Positions 10,851-11,720 of a stretch of 11,720 nucleotides of DNA are shown in pieces. The stretch is from Nitrososphaerota archaeon. GTDB lineage: Archaea; Thermoproteota; Nitrososphaeria; Nitrososphaerales; JAHFOH01. Below the pieces are notes generated by a model. That model saw nothing but the letters and a program-made list of their open reading frames with translations. It was not told the DNA's origin and searched no databases. The position numbers were made by a program, and so were the translations under genes. The stretch spans positions 16,133 through 27,852 of the forward strand of contig JAHFOH010000003.1 of the NCBI GenBank assembly GCA_023266955.1. The letters run 5' to 3'. Position 1 is the first letter of the stretch; every line of letters starts with the position of its first letter.

Positions 10851-11066
10851 TTACAGAACGCCTGTGGTGTTGAGCTTGGCAACAGCAGCGTCAACCTCGG
10901 CCTGAGTTGGGCCAGTGGTGATGATGCGGGTACGAACACCGGGAACGCCTTTCCATTCGTCTTCTACTTCGTCCTCTACGACTTCACGGTCATAGTCACC
11001 AAATTGGACAGACCACACGCCTTCGGACTTGTGGCAAACGATGAGGCTGTAATATTTGGTTTTCAT
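10851..11066 (-). CDS. leftward gene D: hypothetical protein, 71 aa
   Basis: ATG 11066, stop TAA at 10853-10851. The protein begins with strands (KTKYYSLIVCHKSEGVWSVQ, FGDYDREVVEDEVEDEW) typical of small phage alpha/beta proteins that end with a helix (TQAEVDAAVAKLNTTGVL). The middle is acidic. No family recognised. It has its own promoter, P-D, and its stop codon touches the upstream box of P-C. Confidence 0.8.
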   Translation of the reverse strand: MKTKYYSLIVCHKSEGVWSVQFGDYDREVVEDEVEDEWKGVPGVRTRIITTGPTQAEVDAAVAKLNTTGVL

Positions 11067-11099
11067 GGCAGCAACTCTGTATCAAGTGGGTGTGATTTC

Positions 11100-11146
11100 A
11101 TTGTAGGCAAGGGGCTGCGTAGCAGCAACCCCAACCCGACAAACGG
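11100..11146 (-). promoter_or_regulatory. promoter P-D with upstream CCGTTTGTC box
   Basis: On the minus strand: CCGTTTGTC (11146-11138), 9 bp, TTGCTG (11128-11123), 17 bp, TACAAT (11105-11100, 5 of 6). The first transcribed bases are again near ACACCCACT. The GCTGC-GTA-GCAGC hairpin (11114-11126), of the same GTA-loop type as in the non-coding region, overlaps the -35 and spacer. Confidence 0.65.
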
Positions 11147-11422
11147 TCACTCATTGCGAAGATAGTGAACAAAGCCGTTCGTAGACAGGTAGATGCCAGT
11201 CGAAGTGATGGCAAAACCGTTGCGTCCATTGTCGCCATTTTCTACGACAGTGAAACCGAGGCTTTCGAGCCACTGGCGGGCATGGGTGCCGTCGAGGTCA
11301 GCACACTGCTGGAAAGTATCGCTGTGTTTCCAGCCAATGTGGAAGCCTTGGCCATTGTTGTTGGTGTTGATGGCTTTAATCAGTTGTTGAGCGGTGGTGA
11401 TGAGGGTAGTAGTAGTGGCCAT
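11147..11422 (-). CDS. leftward gene E: hypothetical protein, 91 aa
   Basis: ATG 11422, stop TGA at 11149-11147. The N-terminus is Thr-rich (MATTTTLITTAQQLIKAINT), then NGQGFHIGWKHSDTFQQC and a helix (THARQWLESLGFTVVENG). It ends GFAITSTGIYLSTNGFVHYL, a beta-rich tail. It has no Cys pattern, signal or membrane segment. No family recognised. It is the first gene of the leftward set, transcribed from P-E next to the DnaA-box cluster. Confidence 0.8.
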   Translation of the reverse strand: MATTTTLITTAQQLIKAINTNNNGQGFHIGWKHSDTFQQCADLDGTHARQWLESLGFTVVENGDNGRNGFAITSTGIYLSTNGFVHYLRNE

Positions 11423-11616
11423 GTCTGCATACTCGTTTGTGTGGGCTGCTTTGTGCTGCCCTGTGATTCGAATACTAAACTATCCACACAAACACGCAAC
11501 TATTTACCGACGAACGGCATATATGCTCTGTAAGCCTCTGTAGTGCGTTTTGAGACGTTTTAGTGGTTGGGCTATATGTTGGCCCACCTCACACCCCTAG
11601 CGTTGAATCTGCGATC
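11423..11616. other. non-coding promoter region of the leftward genes
   Basis: Apart from promoter P-E and its leader, the stretch contains the palindrome GCATATATGC (11517-11526) and no credible gene. Together with the DnaA-box cluster it makes a ~300-base gene-free end of the window. Confidence 0.7.
11472..11517 (-). promoter_or_regulatory. promoter P-E with upstream CCGTTCGTC box
   Basis: On the minus strand: CCGTTCGTC (11517-11509), 9 bp, TTGCGT (11499-11494), 16 bp, TAGTAT (11477-11472). The spacer contains CTATCCACA (plus strand 11480-11488), 8 of 9 bases of a DnaA box, so DnaA might repress this promoter. The leader to ATG 11422 is about 43 bases and contains GGGC ... GCCC. Confidence 0.6.
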
Positions 11617-11705
11617 TTATCCACAGAGTTATCCACAGATTGCAAAATCTATCACACACATCTGATAGAAACTGCCTATGTGTGGATAACTGAGCCTGTG
11701 GATAA
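11617..11705. other. cluster of four perfect DnaA boxes, origin-like
   Basis: TTATCCACA occurs at 11617-11625 and 11629-11637, and its complement TGTGGATAA at 11681-11689 and 11697-11705, so two pairs face each other across 43 bp. GTTATCCACAG (11628-11638) and CTGTGGATAAC (11696-11706) form an 11-bp inverted repeat. Between them lies TCTATCA-8-TGATAGA (11648-11669), an inner hairpin. The cluster continues toward the window end, so more boxes or an AT-rich unwinding element may lie beyond. TTATCCACA is the classical high-affinity DnaA box. This may be a replication origin, a DnaA-titration site or a regulator of the leftward genes. Confidence 0.8.
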
Positions 11706-11720
11706 CTTTTCATAGCCTCG

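Noticed and set aside
11165..11533. 122-aa plus-strand frame opposite gene E
   Set aside because: It runs through promoter P-E and mirrors gene E; gene E has a promoter, leader and coupled module that this frame lacks.

Overview
The window looks like part of a tailed bacteriophage genome. It holds about 40 mostly tiny genes packed head to tail, with ATGA, TGATG or TAATG stop/start overlaps. It has a homing-type HNH endonuclease and a MazG-like nucleotide pyrophosphohydrolase, and many small Cys-rich proteins. No ribosomal, tRNA or central-metabolism genes were seen. SD-led starts, sigma70-type promoters and four perfect 9-bp DnaA boxes of the classical type point to a gammaproteobacterial host, possibly Pseudomonas. 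The host is a guess; no structural or replication gene lies in the window to confirm it. A phage-plasmid is not excluded.

Layout. (1) 1-5071, plus strand: end of a calcineurin-like phosphoesterase, then a coupled run of small genes including a membrane protein with a Pro/Ser-rich tail, a macro-domain protein, a MazG-like protein and an HNH homing endonuclease. (2) 5086-5751: a sigma70 promoter, a secreted protein, a 32-aa membrane peptide and a Cys-rich zinc-ribbon-like protein, closed by a hairpin. That hairpin is a better terminator for the minus strand, and just beyond it sits a candidate minus-strand small transcript (about 5867 to 5726). (3) 5902-9029, plus strand: another coupled run, including a NADAR-family protein and several putative zinc-binding small proteins, ending at a terminator at 9048-9072. 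(4) 9073-10030: about 0.95 kb with no credible gene. It holds a 16-bp match to the chromosomal parS (ParB-binding) site and an array of short inverted repeats, most with the same GTA/GAA triloop. (5) 10076-11422, minus strand: five small genes (E, D, C, B, A in transcription order) driven by three promoters of the same design, each with a CCGTTYGTC box exactly 9 nt upstream of the -35 element. (6) 11423-11720: the promoter of this leftward set and a cluster of four perfect DnaA boxes arranged as two facing pairs.

How it may fit together. The plus and minus units converge on the parS/hairpin region. The leftward genes start next to the DnaA-box cluster and look like an early, host-directed set with strong individual promoters. 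The macro-domain and NADAR proteins are both from ADP-ribose-processing families. Together they could undo ADP-ribosylation or consume ADP-ribose-derived signals made by host defences; this is inference. The parS site and DnaA boxes, 2.3 kb apart and without any visible ParA/ParB or DnaA gene, suggest that the element recruits or titrates host chromosome-maintenance proteins.
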